This document shows, piece by piece, positions 10,492-22,051 of a stretch of DNA of 64,000 nt. The DNA is from Caldimonas thermodepolymerans. GTDB lineage: Bacteria; Pseudomonadota; Gammaproteobacteria; Burkholderiales; Burkholderiaceae_C. How positions within the stretch are numbered: position 1 is the first letter of the stretch; each line of letters opens with the position of its first letter. The stretch lies in contig NZ_CP064338.1 in the NCBI RefSeq assembly GCF_015476235.1, positions 1,302,001 to 1,366,000 of the forward strand, in the 5' to 3' direction. A program made the position numbers and the translations under genes. Under the pieces are notes generated by a model, which saw only the letters and a program-made list of their open reading frames with translations, ran no database searches and was not told where the DNA came from.

Positions 10492-11595
10492 TCAATGGAC
10501 GTCGATGGGGTAGGTCCCGAGCAGCTTGAAGAAGTCGCAGGCGGCGCGCAGCTCCTTCAGCGCGGCGGCCACGTGGGGCTCGTCCGGGTGGCCCTGCAGG
10601 TCGATGTAGAAGTAGTACTCCCACTGACCGGAGCGCGCCGGACGGGATTCGAAGCGGCTCATCGAGACGCCGTGCGCCTTCAGCGGCACCAGCATGTCGT
10701 GCACGGCGCCGGGGCGGTTGACCACCGACACCACCAGGCTGGTGCAGTCGTGGCCCGACGCCTTGGGCTGCGGGTGGCGCTCCGGGTGGGCGACGATCGC
10801 GAAGCGGGTGCGGTTGTGCGGGTCGTCCTGGATCGCCGGGGCGATGATGTGCAGGCCGTATTCGCTGGCGGCGCGCTCGCTGGCGATGCCGGCCAGGCGC
10901 GGGTTCTCGGCGGCCAGGCGCGCGCCCTCGGCGTTGCTCGCCACCGGGCGGCGCTCGACGTGGGGCAGGTGGTTGCTCAGCCACAGGTGGCACTGGGCCA
11001 GCGCCTGCGGGTGGGCGCACACGGCCTCGATGTCCTGCAGGCTGTTCTCCTTGCGCAGCAGGTTGTGCCGCACCAGCAGGCTGGTCTCGCCGATGATGAA
11101 CAGCGGCGTGGTCAGGAACAGGTCCAGCGATCGGGCCACCACCCCCTCGGTGGAGTTCTCGACCGGCACCACGCCGAAGTCGGCCGCCCCGGCGGTGGTG
11201 GTGCGGAACACCTCGTCGATGCTGGCGCACGGCACGCGCACGATGGACGAACCGAAGAAGCCCAGCGCCGCGAGCTCGCTGAAGGTGCCGGCCGGGCCCA
11301 GGTAGGCGACCCGGGTCGGGGTTTCCAGCGCGCGACAGGCCGACATGATCTCGCGCCAGATCGGCGCCACCGAGTCGGTCTTGAGCGGCCCGGGGTTGAA
11401 GGCCTTCAGCCCGTCGATCACCTGGGCCTCGCGCTCGGGGCGGAACACCACCGAGCCTTCCTTCTTCTTCAGTTCGCCGACGGCCTGAGCCAGCGCCGCG
11501 CGGCGGTTGAGCAGCGTCAGCAGTTCGCGGTCGACCGCGTCGATCTGGGCGCGCAGCGCCTGCAGATCCTGGGGGGGAGTCAGTTCGTCAGCCAT
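10492..11595 (-). CDS. pheA: Chorismate mutase / prephenate dehydratase (P-protein)
   Basis: A 367-residue bifunctional enzyme for phenylalanine synthesis. The AroQ-type chorismate mutase domain is about residues 5-90 ([19 protein letters not shown]). The dehydratase domain starts at [13 protein letters not shown] and contains the catalytic-site motif NRTRF. A C-terminal ACT domain has the Phe-binding ESRP sequence (FESRPARS), so end-product feedback inhibition is likely. The start at ATG 11595 overlaps the 3' end of serC by 8 bases; an earlier TTG is less likely. It is co-transcribed with serC and tyrA. Confidence 0.96.
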   Translation of the reverse strand: MADELTPPQDLQALRAQIDAVDRELLTLLNRRAALAQAVGELKKKEGSVVFRPEREAQVIDGLKAFNPGPLKTDSVAPIWREIMSACRALETPTRVAYLGPAGTFSELAALGFFGSSIVRVPCASIDEVFRTTTAGAADFGVVPVENSTEGVVARSLDLFLTTPLFIIGETSLLVRHNLLRKENSLQDIEAVCAHPQALAQCHLWLSNHLPHVERRPVASNAEGARLAAENPRLAGIASERAASEYGLHIIAPAIQDDPHNRTRFAIVAHPERHPQPKASGHDCTSLVVSVVNRPGAVHDMLVPLKAHGVSMSRFESRPARSGQWEYYFYIDLQGHPDEPHVAAALKELRAACDFFKLLGTYPIDVH

Positions 11596-12673
11596 GGCGA
11601 GCTGCAAATTCTCGCATGTAGTCGACCAGCGCCTGCACGCCTTCGAGCGGCATCGCGTTGTAGATGCTGGCGCGCATCCCGCCCACCGACTTGTGGCCCT
11701 TGAGCTGCAGCAGCCCGCGCTCCTTCGCCCCGGCCAGGAAGGCCTCGTTGAGGCGGTCGTCGGGCAGGAAGAACGGCACGTTCATGCGCGAGCGGCAGGT
11801 CGGGTCCACCTTGTTGACGTACCAGCCGGATGCGTCGATGTAGCCGTACAGCAGCTCGGCCTTGGCGCGGGCGCGCCGCTCCATCTCGGCCACGCCGCCC
11901 TGGCGCTTGAGCCACTGGAACACCAGGCCGGCCGTGTAGATCGCGTAGGTCGGCGGGGTGTTGTACATCGAGTGGTTCTCGGCGACGGTCTTGTAGTCGA
12001 ACGCCGAGGGGCAGATCTCCAGCGCGTGGCCGACCAGGTCCTCGCGCACGATCACCAGGGTCAGGCCCGCCGGGCCGATGTTCTTCTGGGCACCGGCGAA
12101 GGCCAGGCCGACGCGCGACCAGTCGATCGGGCGCGAGGCGATGTGCGAGGAGCAGTCGATCACCAGCGGGGCGTCGCAGCCCAGGGCCTTCAGGTCGGGC
12201 AGCTCCTGGAACTCGACGCCGTGGATGGTCTCGTTGGTGCACACGTGCACGTAGGACGGGCGCTCGCTGAGCTGCCACTGCGCGGGGATGCGGGTGTAGC
12301 CGTCGGCCTCGCTGCTGGCGGCCACGCGCGCCCGGCAGTAGCGCTTGGCTTCCTTGTACGACTTCGCTGACCAGCCGCCGGTGACGACGAAGTCGACCGT
12401 GCCGCCGCGCGACAGGTTCAGCGGCACGATGGCGTTCTCGGCGATGCCGCCGCCCTGCATGAACAGCACGTGGTAGTGCGAGGGCACGTCGAGCAGCTCG
12501 CGCAGGTCGGTCTCGGCCTGGTCGCGGATGGACATGAACTCGCGGCCGCGATGGCTCATCTCCATCACGCTCATGCCGCTGCCGTGCCAGTCGAGCATCT
12601 CGGCGGCGGCCTGCTCGAGCACTTCCTGCGGCAGCGCCGCGGGGCCGGCAGAGAAGTTGTAGGGGCGCTTCAT
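11588..12673 (-). CDS. serC: Phosphoserine aminotransferase
   Basis: A 361-residue PLP enzyme of class V that makes 3-phosphoserine from 3-phosphohydroxypyruvate; it also acts in pyridoxal phosphate synthesis. The start [15 protein letters not shown] is typical. Lys197 in [12 protein letters not shown] is the PLP-binding lysine. Upstream codons in the same frame are out-of-family Arg/Ser-rich sequence and overlap the DUF2059 gene. serC heads the serine/aromatic operon and its stop overlaps the pheA start. Confidence 0.97.
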   Translation of the reverse strand: MKRPYNFSAGPAALPQEVLEQAAAEMLDWHGSGMSVMEMSHRGREFMSIRDQAETDLRELLDVPSHYHVLFMQGGGIAENAIVPLNLSRGGTVDFVVTGGWSAKSYKEAKRYCRARVAASSEADGYTRIPAQWQLSERPSYVHVCTNETIHGVEFQELPDLKALGCDAPLVIDCSSHIASRPIDWSRVGLAFAGAQKNIGPAGLTLVIVREDLVGHALEICPSAFDYKTVAENHSMYNTPPTYAIYTAGLVFQWLKRQGGVAEMERRARAKAELLYGYIDASGWYVNKVDPTCRSRMNVPFFLPDDRLNEAFLAGAKERGLLQLKGHKSVGGMRASIYNAMPLEGVQALVDYMREFAARHG

Positions 12674-12695
12674 CTCGTCGGGAGGAGGGGTGTTG

Positions 12696-13262
12696 TCACT
12701 TCGGGGATTTCTTCGGGGCGGGCGGCACGAACGGCGCCAGCTGCTGGTCGATCTCCGTGCGCACGCGCTCGATCTGGGGCGAGAGCTTCGTGCGCACGTC
12801 ACCGAGCACGGCCTCGTGGAGCGAACCATACAGCTGCGGCATCAGTTCCTGGTGCTTGCGGTACAGCGGCGATTCCACCCAGGCGATCAGCTGCTTGAGC
12901 TCGGCCTCGGTGAAGCGTTCGGCGAGCACCGGCGCCCACTTGGCCTTGACCTGTTCCTCGGCGATCTTGCGCACTTCGGGCAGCATGGTGTCGACGTACT
13001 TCCTGACGTCCGTCCTGATGGCATCGGCCACGGCGTCCCGCTTGTCGGCCGGCACGCGGGCCTGCAGCGCGGCGCCGGCCTCGGACAGCAGCACCGACGC
13101 ATCGGTGCGCACCAGCTCCACGGTGACGGCCTCGGCAGGGCGTTGCAGCTGGATGAGCCTGTCCACCAGTTCCGCCTTGGATTGTGCGGCGGCGGGGGCG
13201 ACATGGGCAAAGCCGGCCAGGGCCAGCAGGCTGGTGGCGAGGGCAAGGCGGGTGGTGTGCAT
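12696..13262 (-). CDS. DUF2059 domain secreted protein
   Basis: A 188-residue protein with a signal peptide at residues 1-27 ([21 protein letters not shown]). The mature region contains the DUF2059 pattern of helices, including [18 protein letters not shown] and [20 protein letters not shown]. Members are found in the periplasm of many proteobacteria without a settled function. The tail is Pro/Lys-rich. The gene lies between gyrA and serC, a common position in Burkholderiales, 22 bases before serC, so it may be in the same transcript. Confidence 0.85.
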   Translation of the reverse strand: MHTTRLALATSLLALAGFAHVAPAAAQSKAELVDRLIQLQRPAEAVTVELVRTDASVLLSEAGAALQARVPADKRDAVADAIRTDVRKYVDTMLPEVRKIAEEQVKAKWAPVLAERFTEAELKQLIAWVESPLYRKHQELMPQLYGSLHEAVLGDVRTKLSPQIERVRTEIDQQLAPFVPPAPKKSPK

Positions 13263-13303
13263 GGCGGTCTCGATCTGGGGCAGCGGTCGGAACCGCCAGA
13301 AAG

Positions 13304-13329
13304 GACGCTGCACCCGAAGGTGCAGCGTC
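13304..13329 (-). terminator. Hairpin terminator after gyrA
   Basis: An 11-bp perfect stem, GACGCTGCACC (13304-13314) with GGTGCAGCGTC (13319-13329), and a 4-base loop. On the minus strand it is followed by CTTTCT, a weak T-tract. It separates gyrA from the DUF2059 gene. Confidence 0.65.
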
Positions 13330-13358
13330 GCGGGTCGTCAGGGCGCGCGTGCCGGGCC

Positions 13359-16001
<2,643 letters not shown>

Positions 16002-16064
16002 GCGGTCCCTGAATACGGCGGCGGCACAGGCCGTCCATCGGCGCGCGTGCGCGGTGAAACCGCG

Positions 16065-16070
16065 ATTCTA
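16065..16070 (-). promoter_or_regulatory. Probable -10 box of gyrA
   Basis: TAGAAT on the minus strand ends 63 bases upstream of the gyrA ATG, leaving a leader of about 55 bases. It is the only good -10 match in this part of the divergent region. The -35 is unclear. Confidence 0.45.
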
Positions 16071-16136
16071 CGGCGCCCGGTGTGTCGTGCCTGCGCAACA
16101 GGGAAGAACGCAGTGCGCCACCCTATAGACAAAAAC

Positions 16137-16164
16137 TTGTCCATGTGACGCGGTATGGCAGAAT
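16137..16164 (+). promoter_or_regulatory. Sigma-70 promoter of the ompA-like gene
   Basis: TTGTCC (16137-16142) and CAGAAT (16159-16164) are separated by 16 bases. The predicted mRNA has a leader of roughly 95 bases ending in the ribosome site GAGAGGAG before the ATG at 16270. Confidence 0.55.
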
Positions 16165-16269
16165 CCTTCCGGTCGGTAGCGGAACTGCGCGTAACCGCGT
16201 GTTTCCTGATTCCGTCTTTTTTCTGGACGCTTACGCAGTCGTTCTGCGGCTTTTCTTGAGAGGAGAAAC

Positions 16270-16923
16270 ATGAACAAACTCAACAAGGTGGCGATGCTGT
16301 TTGCCTCGGCCGCGATGGCTTCGGGCGCGCTCGCTCAGTCTGTCGATAACTGGCGCAACGTTGACGGCACCGTTTGGAAGAACGGCACCAACGAACTGTG
16401 CTGGCGTGATGCCACCTGGACGCCGGCCACCGCCGCCGCGGACTGCGACGGCGCGCTGAAGCCCGCTGCCGCACCGGCCCCCGCCCCCGCGCCCGCCCCG
16501 GCCGCTGCCCCGGCTCCTGCCCCCGCCCCGGCCCCGGCGCCCGTCCCGCCCGCGCCTACCAGCGAGAAGGTGACCTTCGCCGCTGACGCGTTCTTCGACT
16601 TCGACAAGGCTGTCCTGAAGCCCGAAGGCCGCGCCAAGCTGGACGACCTGGTCAGCAAGATGGAAGGCATCAACCTCGAGGTCGTGATCGCCGTCGGCCA
16701 CACCGACTCGACCGGCCCCGACGCCTACAACCAGAAGCTGTCGGTGCGTCGCGCCGAAGCCGTGAAGGCCTATCTGGTCAGCAAGGGCATCGAATCCAAC
16801 CGCGTCTACACCGAAGGCAAGGGCGAGAAGCAGCCGGTGGCTGACAACTCCACCCGCGAAGGCCGTGCGAAGAACCGCCGCGTCGAAATCGAAGTGGTCG
16901 GTACCCGCACCGTCCAGAAGTAA
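16270..16923 (+). CDS. OmpA-family peptidoglycan-binding protein
   Basis: A 217-residue protein with a signal peptide (residues 1-22), a short N-terminal region holding Cys44 and Cys59, a Pro-Ala linker at about residues 65-96, and a C-terminal OmpA domain. In the OmpA domain, Asp146 (GHTDSTG) and Arg160 (LSVRRAEAV) are the residues that bind diaminopimelate in the cell wall. There is no eight-strand beta-barrel, so it is not an OmpA porin despite common annotation. It probably tethers the outer membrane to peptidoglycan or sits in the periplasm. A strong ribosome site and terminator frame it as a single-gene, probably highly expressed unit. The place next to gyrA and ubiG is typical of Burkholderiales. 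Confidence 0.93.
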   Translation: MNKLNKVAMLFASAAMASGALAQSVDNWRNVDGTVWKNGTNELCWRDATWTPATAAADCDGALKPAAAPAPAPAPAPAAAPAPAPAPAPAPVPPAPTSEKVTFAADAFFDFDKAVLKPEGRAKLDDLVSKMEGINLEVVIAVGHTDSTGPDAYNQKLSVRRAEAVKAYLVSKGIESNRVYTEGKGEKQPVADNSTREGRAKNRRVEIEVVGTRTVQK

Positions 16924-16942
16924 TCTCTCCCGCCTCAAGACA

Positions 16943-16968
16943 AACCCCGCTGCGGCGGGGTTTTTTTC
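16943..16968 (+). terminator. Intrinsic terminator of the ompA-like gene
   Basis: AACCCCGC (16943-16950) pairs with GCGGGGTT (16955-16962) around TGCG, and a run of seven T follows. It is a strong terminator. Confidence 0.9.
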
Positions 16969-17004
16969 TGCCCGGCGCCAGGCCCTGCCTGCGACCGTTG
17001 CGTG

Positions 17005-17010
17005 CACAAT
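17005..17010 (+). promoter_or_regulatory. -10-like hexamer before ubiG
   Basis: CACAAT ends 8 bases before the ubiG ATG at 17019. No ribosome site is visible in the gap, which suggests a leaderless mRNA. The -35 is weak. Confidence 0.35.
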
Positions 17011-17018
17011 TTCGAGCC

Positions 17019-17726
17019 ATGACCGAAGCACCGAACGCCGACCCTCAGGAACTGGCCAAGTTCAGCCAGCTGGCCCACCGCTGGTGGGACCCGGACAGCG
17101 AATTCAAGCCGCTGCACCAGATCAACCCCCTGCGCCTGGAATGGATCGACCGCCATGCCCGCCTGCAGGGCAAGCGGGTGCTCGACGTCGGCTGCGGCGG
17201 CGGCATCCTGGCCGATTCGATGGCGCGCAAGGGCGCGCAGGTGCTGGGCATCGACCTCGCGACCAAGGCGCTGCGCGTGGCCCAGCTGCACGCGATGGAG
17301 GCGCAGACCCCCGGCATCGAGTACCGCGAGGTGGCGGTCGAGACGCTGGCCGCCGAGCAGCCGGAGAGCTTCGACGTCGTGACCTGCATGGAGATGCTCG
17401 AGCACGTGCCCGATCCGTCCTCGGTGGTGCGCGCCGCCGCGACGCTGGCCAAGCCGGGCGGCTGGGTGTTCTTCTCGACCATCAACCGCAATCCCAAGGC
17501 CTTCCTGTTCGCGATCGTCGGGGCCGAGTACGTGCTCAAGCTGCTGCCCCGGGGCACCCACGAGTACGCCAAGTTCATCCGCCCGAGCGAGCTGGCGCGC
17601 TGGTGCCGCGAGGCCGGGCTGGACCTGGCCGACACCCGCGGCATGGAGTACAACCCGCTGACCCAGCGCTACTGGCTGTCGGGCGACACCAGCGTGAACT
17701 ACCTGCTGGCCTGCCGCAAGCCATGA
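17019..17726 (+). CDS. ubiG: Ubiquinone biosynthesis O-methyltransferase
   Basis: A 235-residue SAM-dependent enzyme that carries out both O-methylation steps in ubiquinone synthesis. The family start [19 protein letters not shown] and the SAM-binding motif [16 protein letters not shown] are present, followed by the membrane-binding insert [18 protein letters not shown]. The ATG at 17019 is chosen because the homology begins with [15 protein letters not shown] and a -10-like box precedes it. It overlaps gph by ATGA. Confidence 0.97.
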   Translation: MTEAPNADPQELAKFSQLAHRWWDPDSEFKPLHQINPLRLEWIDRHARLQGKRVLDVGCGGGILADSMARKGAQVLGIDLATKALRVAQLHAMEAQTPGIEYREVAVETLAAEQPESFDVVTCMEMLEHVPDPSSVVRAAATLAKPGGWVFFSTINRNPKAFLFAIVGAEYVLKLLPRGTHEYAKFIRPSELARWCREAGLDLADTRGMEYNPLTQRYWLSGDTSVNYLLACRKP

Positions 17727-18427
17727 GCGCCGCCGCGATCCCTCCCGCACCGTGGGCGGTGCAGGCCGTGCTGTTCGACCTGGACGGCACGCTGGCCGAC
17801 ACCGCGCCCGACCTGGCCGGGGCGGTCAACCGCATGCGCATGCGCCGTGGCCTGCCGGCGCTGCCGGTGGCGCAGCTGCGCCCGGTGGCCTCGTTCGGGG
17901 CGCGCGGCATGCTGGCCGCCGGGCTGGGCGTCTCGACCGACGACCCCGGGTATGCGGCGCTGCGCGACGAGTTCCTCGCCGAGTACGAAAGTGCGCTCGA
18001 CGCCGAATCGCGCCTGTTCGACGGGGCGCTCGTGCTGCTGGAGGCGCTGGAGGCCGCGGGCGTGGCCTGGGGCGTGGTCACGAACAAGGTGATGCGCTAC
18101 ACGCAGCCGGTGCTGCAGGCGCTGGGCGTGGCCTCGCGTGCCGCGGTGGTGATCGCCGGCGACACCACGCCGCACCCCAAGCCGCATCCCGAGCCGTTGC
18201 TCGAAGCCTGCCGCCGCCTGGGGCTGGCGCCGGCGCAGGCGCTGTACGTCGGCGACGACCTGCGCGACGTGCAGGCGGCGCGGGCGGCCGGCATGCCGGT
18301 GGTGGCGGCCGGCTACGGCTACCTCGGCGAGTCGCCCGACCTGGCGGCCTGGGGCGCCGACGCGGTGATCGACAGCCTCCTGCAGCTGCTCGGGCTGTTG
18401 CACCTGGGCACGGCAAGGCCCTCTTGA
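17723..18427 (+). CDS. gph: HAD-family phosphoglycolate phosphatase
   Basis: A 234-residue haloacid-dehalogenase phosphatase. The catalytic motif [10 protein letters not shown] has nucleophile Asp and acid/base Asp; motif III is at [10 protein letters not shown] and motif IV at [16 protein letters not shown]. It most likely dephosphorylates 2-phosphoglycolate formed from damaged DNA ends. It starts inside ubiG (ATGA overlap) and the ubiG-gph pair is standard in proteobacteria. Its stop codon overlaps the presumed -35 of ssrA. Confidence 0.93.
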   Translation: MSAAAIPPAPWAVQAVLFDLDGTLADTAPDLAGAVNRMRMRRGLPALPVAQLRPVASFGARGMLAAGLGVSTDDPGYAALRDEFLAEYESALDAESRLFDGALVLLEALEAAGVAWGVVTNKVMRYTQPVLQALGVASRAAVVIAGDTTPHPKPHPEPLLEACRRLGLAPAQALYVGDDLRDVQAARAAGMPVVAAGYGYLGESPDLAAWGADAVIDSLLQLLGLLHLGTARPS

Positions 18428-18455
18428 AACGCGCGATCGCGGCCCGATCTACAAT
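18424..18455 (+). promoter_or_regulatory. ssrA promoter
   Basis: The -10 TACAAT (18450-18455) lies 9 bases upstream of the mature tmRNA 5' end. TTGAAA at 18424-18429 resembles a -35, but its 20-base spacing is too wide, so only the -10 is well supported. It overlaps the end of gph. Confidence 0.5.
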
Positions 18456-18464
18456 GCATCGAAA

Positions 18465-18824
18465 GGGGCCGACCTGGTTTCGACGTGGGTGCGGAATCAG
18501 AGCGGTGCATGCCGAGCACCAGTACGCTCGTAAATCCACTGGAACAAAGTAACTGCGAACGACGAACGTTTCGCTCTCGCCGCTTAATACCGGTGAGCCT
18601 CGCAACGGTTGGCCGATGGGCCGGGCCCGCAAGGGCTGCGAGGTCATGCACATCGGCTGGTTGCTTGCCGGGTCACTCGGCAGGTAACGAGATCAAGTGA
18701 CTGGCGTCGCTGGCAGCGTGCTCCTGCGCGGCTGGCGGCGTGAGATCCAAACCAGAGAGCTAAGCATGTAGAACTGCCTGAGGATGGCTTGCGGACGCGG
18801 GTTCGATTCCCGCCGGCTCCACCA
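18465..18824 (+). ncRNA. ssrA: Transfer-messenger RNA (tmRNA)
   Basis: A one-piece tmRNA of 360 bases, which rescues stalled ribosomes and tags the incomplete protein for proteolysis. The 5' end GGGGCCG pairs with CGGCTCC before the encoded ACCA (18821-18824), forming the alanyl acceptor stem; GGTTCGATTCC is the T-arm. The tag reading frame at 18555-18587 gives ANDERFALAA followed by TAA, the tag type of Bordetella-like betaproteobacteria. A strong hairpin follows. Confidence 0.98.
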
Positions 18825-18840
18825 GACACGCCAAGCAAGA

Positions 18841-18874
18841 AAAAGGGTTCGATGAGCGATCATCGAACCCTTTT
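18841..18874. terminator. Bidirectional terminator between ssrA and the reductase gene
   Basis: AAAAGGGTTCGATG (18841-18854) pairs perfectly with CATCGAACCCTTTT (18861-18874). The loop is closed by an A-T pair over GCGA. It has Ts at the end on both strands, so it can stop ssrA and the convergent ferric-reductase gene. Confidence 0.9.
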
Positions 18875-18893
18875 GCCTTGGGGCGGCGCCGCT

Positions 18894-20264
18894 TCAGCGC
18901 ATCTGGAACGCTTCCTGGTGCACGTGCCAGCCGCGGCGGCGTTGCGCCGCCTGGCGCATCACCTTGCCCAGGCCCGCAGGGCCGCAGACCCACAGGTCCA
19001 GCTGGCGCCCGTAGGGAGTCAGGTGTTCCGGCGTGAGGATCTGGCCCTTGGCCGCGTCGTGCACGGTCAGGCTCACCGGGGGCTGCGCGGTCGCGCACAG
19101 GGCTTCCACCTGGGGCAGCAGGGGGTCGCGCGAGGCGTGCCGCGTGCAGTAGTGCAGGTGCGCGGGCTGCGCGTCGGCCATGGCCGGCATGCCGGGCTGG
19201 CGCGCCTGCAGCAGGGCGAGGAAGGGCGTGATGCCCACGCCGCCGGCGATCCAGACCTGCACCTTCTGCGCGTCGCCTTGCGCGTCGAAGCAGCCGTATG
19301 GGCCTTCGATGCGCACCGGCTGCCCGGGGCGCAGGCGTTCGTGCAGCGCGCGGGTGTAGTCGCCCAGCGGCTTGATCACCAGCCGCAGCAGCGGTTCGCC
19401 CTGGGGCGTCCGCCCGCAGCCTTCAGGGGCGCTGGCGATCGTGAACGGGTGCGGTCCCTCGAGGCCTTCGAAGCTGGCGAACACGAACTGGCCCGGGCGG
19501 TGTCCCGGCCAGCGCGCCGGCATCGCGCACAGCACTTCCAGCGGGTCCGTGCCCGCCTGCGTGCCGAGCACCTGCACCGCATGGATGCGCCCCACGTGGC
19601 TGTTGCGGCCGCGGCCGATGCGCCCGGCCAGCGACCACAGCGCCGCCGCGCTGCCGATGGCCAGCAGCACCGCCACCAGCACGCCGAGCGGGCCCTGCCA
19701 GAAGGCCAGGGGCATCAGCGCTGCGGCGTGGAACACCAGCATCAGGTACAGCGCCGGCATCAGGCGGTGCAGGAAGCGCCACGGGCGGTAAGGCAGCAGG
19801 CGCTCCCACACGGCCAGCACCACCATCACCAGCACCGCGTAGAAGGCCCATTCGCCCAGGTCCTTGGCGGTGCCGCGCATCGGCGTGGCCCAGTCGAACA
19901 CCGCGTCGCGCGCCGGACGGCCCGCCATGCCCCAGGCCGCGCGGACCCAGCGGCCCGACTGCTCGGCGCCCCAGTGCAGCGCGGCGAACGCGGCGGCCGC
20001 GATGCCGGCCCACTTGTGCAGGCGGTAGACCTGGTCCATGCCGCCCAGCAGCCGGTCCATCCAGCGCTGCCGCAGCGCGAGCAGCATGACCAGCGACATC
20101 ATGCCGATGCTCCAGATGCCGCTCACATACACCCCGTGCCGGCGCAGCTGCCACCAGAAGGCGGCATCGGTGGCACGGGACAGGTCCGTCCACGGCTGGG
20201 CGGCGGCGGCCCACGCCAGCGTGAGCAGCAGCCACCACGCGCCAAAGGCCCATCGGATACGCAT
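18894..20264 (-). CDS. Ferric reductase-like transmembrane flavocytochrome
   Basis: A protein of 456 residues with an N-terminal six-helix ferric-reductase membrane domain, bearing candidate haem histidines (YRLHKWAG, LHRLMPALYL, LVFHAAAL), then a ferredoxin-reductase-like C-terminal half. The FAD motif HPFTIAS and the NAD(P) motifs GGVGITPF and WVCGPAGL are intact. It probably moves electrons from cytoplasmic NAD(P)H across the inner membrane to metal ions or another periplasmic acceptor. Of two adjacent ATGs I chose the second, which has a better-spaced AGGAG. The gene lies downstream of a PepSY gene on the same strand, 276 bases away; that gap shows no gene. Confidence 0.9.
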   Translation of the reverse strand: MRIRWAFGAWWLLLTLAWAAAAQPWTDLSRATDAAFWWQLRRHGVYVSGIWSIGMMSLVMLLALRQRWMDRLLGGMDQVYRLHKWAGIAAAAFAALHWGAEQSGRWVRAAWGMAGRPARDAVFDWATPMRGTAKDLGEWAFYAVLVMVVLAVWERLLPYRPWRFLHRLMPALYLMLVFHAAALMPLAFWQGPLGVLVAVLLAIGSAAALWSLAGRIGRGRNSHVGRIHAVQVLGTQAGTDPLEVLCAMPARWPGHRPGQFVFASFEGLEGPHPFTIASAPEGCGRTPQGEPLLRLVIKPLGDYTRALHERLRPGQPVRIEGPYGCFDAQGDAQKVQVWIAGGVGITPFLALLQARQPGMPAMADAQPAHLHYCTRHASRDPLLPQVEALCATAQPPVSLTVHDAAKGQILTPEHLTPYGRQLDLWVCGPAGLGKVMRQAAQRRRGWHVHQEAFQMR

Positions 20265-20540
20265 CATTCACTCCTGTGATCGAGGGGCGCCGGCATCCTT
20301 GCGGCGCGGCGCAGGTCCGTTCTGGTTCTCCACCAGCCTCAGGTGCCGGTGCTCGTGTGCTGCCGTGCGGGCACGGCAGTGCTCCATCCACCCGATCCCA
20401 AGACGTCCGCAGTCGTGCGCTGCGTTCACGCCATGGTAGGTCTCGCCAGGCGGCGCGGCGGGTGCACTGCTTGTCGCAGCGCAAAGGTCGGGCAGAAAAA
20501 CCCGGTGGCTGCGTCAGGCGGGCAGGTGCCGCGCACCGGC

Positions 20541-20876
20541 TCAGCGCTTGACGCGTTCGCGCAGCACGGCGCCGGTGCGGGCGTCCACCTCCAGCTTCAC
20601 GCGCTCGCCACGGGCATTGCGGCCTTCGACCTCGTAGCGGCCATGCGACCATTCGATCTCGCGGATGTCGCGGTAGCCGGCGGCGTCCATCAGGTCGTAG
20701 ACCTGCCGGATGTTCAGCTGCGGGCCCTGCGGGGCCGGGCTGGTCTGGGGGGCCGGCGCGGCCGGGACAGAAGGGGCCGGCGCCTGTGCGCCGGCGCCGG
20801 TGGCCAGGGCGGCGAGCAGGCCGGCGACGGCCAGGCCGCGGGTGAGGGAAACGGTGGGAATGCGGGACGTGTTCAT
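20541..20876 (-). CDS. Periplasmic PepSY-domain protein
   Basis: A 111-residue protein with a signal peptide (about residues 1-30, cleaved after TGAGA), an Ala/Pro linker, and one PepSY-type domain at about residues 50-108 (IRQVYDLMDAAGYRDIREI ... VDARTGAVL). PepSY domains occur as periplasmic regulators or inhibitors linked to peptidases, reductases and two-component systems. It is divergent from a second PepSY gene and upstream of the ferric-reductase gene on the same strand. Confidence 0.85.
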   Translation of the reverse strand: MNTSRIPTVSLTRGLAVAGLLAALATGAGAQAPAPSVPAAPAPQTSPAPQGPQLNIRQVYDLMDAAGYRDIREIEWSHGRYEVEGRNARGERVKLEVDARTGAVLRERVKR

Positions 20877-20970
20877 GATGAGGATTCCTGCGTGGTTCGG
20901 GATGAGCGGGCAGCTTCGACTGCCCGGGACGCATTGTTCGGGCCGGTGCGTGAATGCAGCCTGAAGCGCG

Positions 20971-21005
20971 CGTTCATCTGCCGTTCATGCGACCTCTGCT
21001 ACATC
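20971..21005 (+). promoter_or_regulatory. Direct-repeat box and -10 upstream of the PepSY-RR-HK operon
   Basis: CGTTCAT occurs at 20971-20977 and again at 20982-20988, an 11-bp spacing that matches the tandem half-sites used by OmpR/PhoP-type regulators. A -10-like TACATC follows at 21000-21005, so the repeat would overlap the -35. This suggests activation of the operon by its own response regulator. Confidence 0.5.
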
Positions 21006-21038
21006 TGCGGGCATCCGCTTGACCTTCATCACGGCACC

Positions 21039-21380
21039 ATGTCGCTTCCTCGTCCATCTTCCTCCCTGCGGCTGCTCGCCGGCTTCGGCGTGGCCCTGGC
21101 GTGCACGTTGTGGTCGGGGCCTGCGGTGCAGGCGCACGACCACGACCATGAACGCGCGCGCCAGGCGCTGCAGCAGGGCAAGGTGCTGCCGCTGCGCACG
21201 GTGCTGGACCAAGTGGAACGCAGCCAGAAGGGCCAGGTGATCAAGATCGAGTTCGAGGAGGACGACGGCCACTTCATCTACAAGCTGCGCCTGCTGCATC
21301 CGAACGGCGAGGTCAGCAAGCTCAAGGTGGATGCGGTGGACGGGCGGGTGCTGGGCATCCGCAGAAGGGGACGCGACTGA
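21039..21380 (+). CDS. PepSY-domain periplasmic protein, operon leader
   Basis: A 113-residue protein with a signal peptide (residues 1-32, ending PAVQA), a His/Asp-rich junction (HDHDHERAR) and one PepSY-type domain (LDQVERSQKGQVIKIEFE ... VDAVDGRVLGI). It starts at ATG 21039. Its stop overlaps the response-regulator start (TGATG), so it belongs to this two-component operon. It likely acts as a periplasmic modulator of the adjacent sensor kinase, which is inference from context. Confidence 0.85.
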   Translation: MSLPRPSSSLRLLAGFGVALACTLWSGPAVQAHDHDHERARQALQQGKVLPLRTVLDQVERSQKGQVIKIEFEEDDGHFIYKLRLLHPNGEVSKLKVDAVDGRVLGIRRRGRD

Positions 21381-22051
21381 TGCGCATCCTGGTGGTGGAG
21401 GACGAGCCGGTGCTGTGCGCCCAGCTCGCCGACGCGATCCGCGCGGCGGGGCACACGGTGGAGGTGGCCGCCGACGGCGCCACGGCGCGCTACCTGGGCG
21501 ACGAGGAAGCCTTCGACGCGGTGGTGCTGGACCTCGGCCTGCCGGTGGTGGACGGGCTGAGCGTGCTGCGCCACTGGCGCGCGCAGGGGCGCAACATGCC
21601 GGTGCTGATCCTCACTGCGCGCAACGCCTGGCACGAGAAGGTCACCGGCATGGATGCCGGCGCGGACGACTACCTGACCAAGCCGTTCCACATGGAGGAG
21701 CTGCTGGCACGGCTGCGGGCCCTGTTGCGGCGGCTGTCGCCGCACCACAGCGCGCTGTGGCAGTGCGGTGCGATCCGGCTGGACACGCGCCAGGCCAAGG
21801 CCTCGGTCGACGGCCGGCCGCTGTCGCTGACCAGCCACGAGTACAAGATCCTGTCGATGCTCATGCAGCGGCCGGGCGAGGTGCTGTCGCGCACCGAACT
21901 GTCCGAGCACCTGTATCCCGGCGACAGCGAGCGCGACTCCAACACCATCGAGGTCTTCGTCGGCCGACTGCGCAAGAAGCTGCCGCCCGGCAGCATCGAG
22001 ACCGTGCGCGGGCTCGGCTACCGCCTGCTGCCCGTGGAGACCGGCGCGTGA
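21380..22051 (+). CDS. OmpR/PhoP-family response regulator
   Basis: A 223-residue transcription factor. The receiver domain has acidic pocket EDE (residues 7-9), phospho-acceptor Asp51 and Lys101 (YLTKPFH). The C-terminal winged-helix DNA-binding domain has SLTSHEYKILSMLMQRPG and the recognition part DSNTIEVFVGRLRKK. Its closest named types are QseB and PhoP. It overlaps the PepSY gene before it and the kinase after it, so the three are translationally coupled. The 11-bp direct repeat upstream is a good candidate binding site. Confidence 0.95.
   Translation: MRILVVEDEPVLCAQLADAIRAAGHTVEVAADGATARYLGDEEAFDAVVLDLGLPVVDGLSVLRHWRAQGRNMPVLILTARNAWHEKVTGMDAGADDYLTKPFHMEELLARLRALLRRLSPHHSALWQCGAIRLDTRQAKASVDGRPLSLTSHEYKILSMLMQRPGEVLSRTELSEHLYPGDSERDSNTIEVFVGRLRKKLPPGSIETVRGLGYRLLPVETGA

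Noticed and set aside
16460-16560. A tandem-repeat locus (GCC/CCG triplets)
   Set aside because: The bases code for the Pro-Ala linker of the OmpA-family protein; the repetition is explained by the codons and no longer repeat unit is seen.
18780-18824. A tRNA-Ala-like 3' end
   Set aside because: It is the 3' half of the tmRNA acceptor and T-arm; no anticodon arm of a normal tRNA is present.
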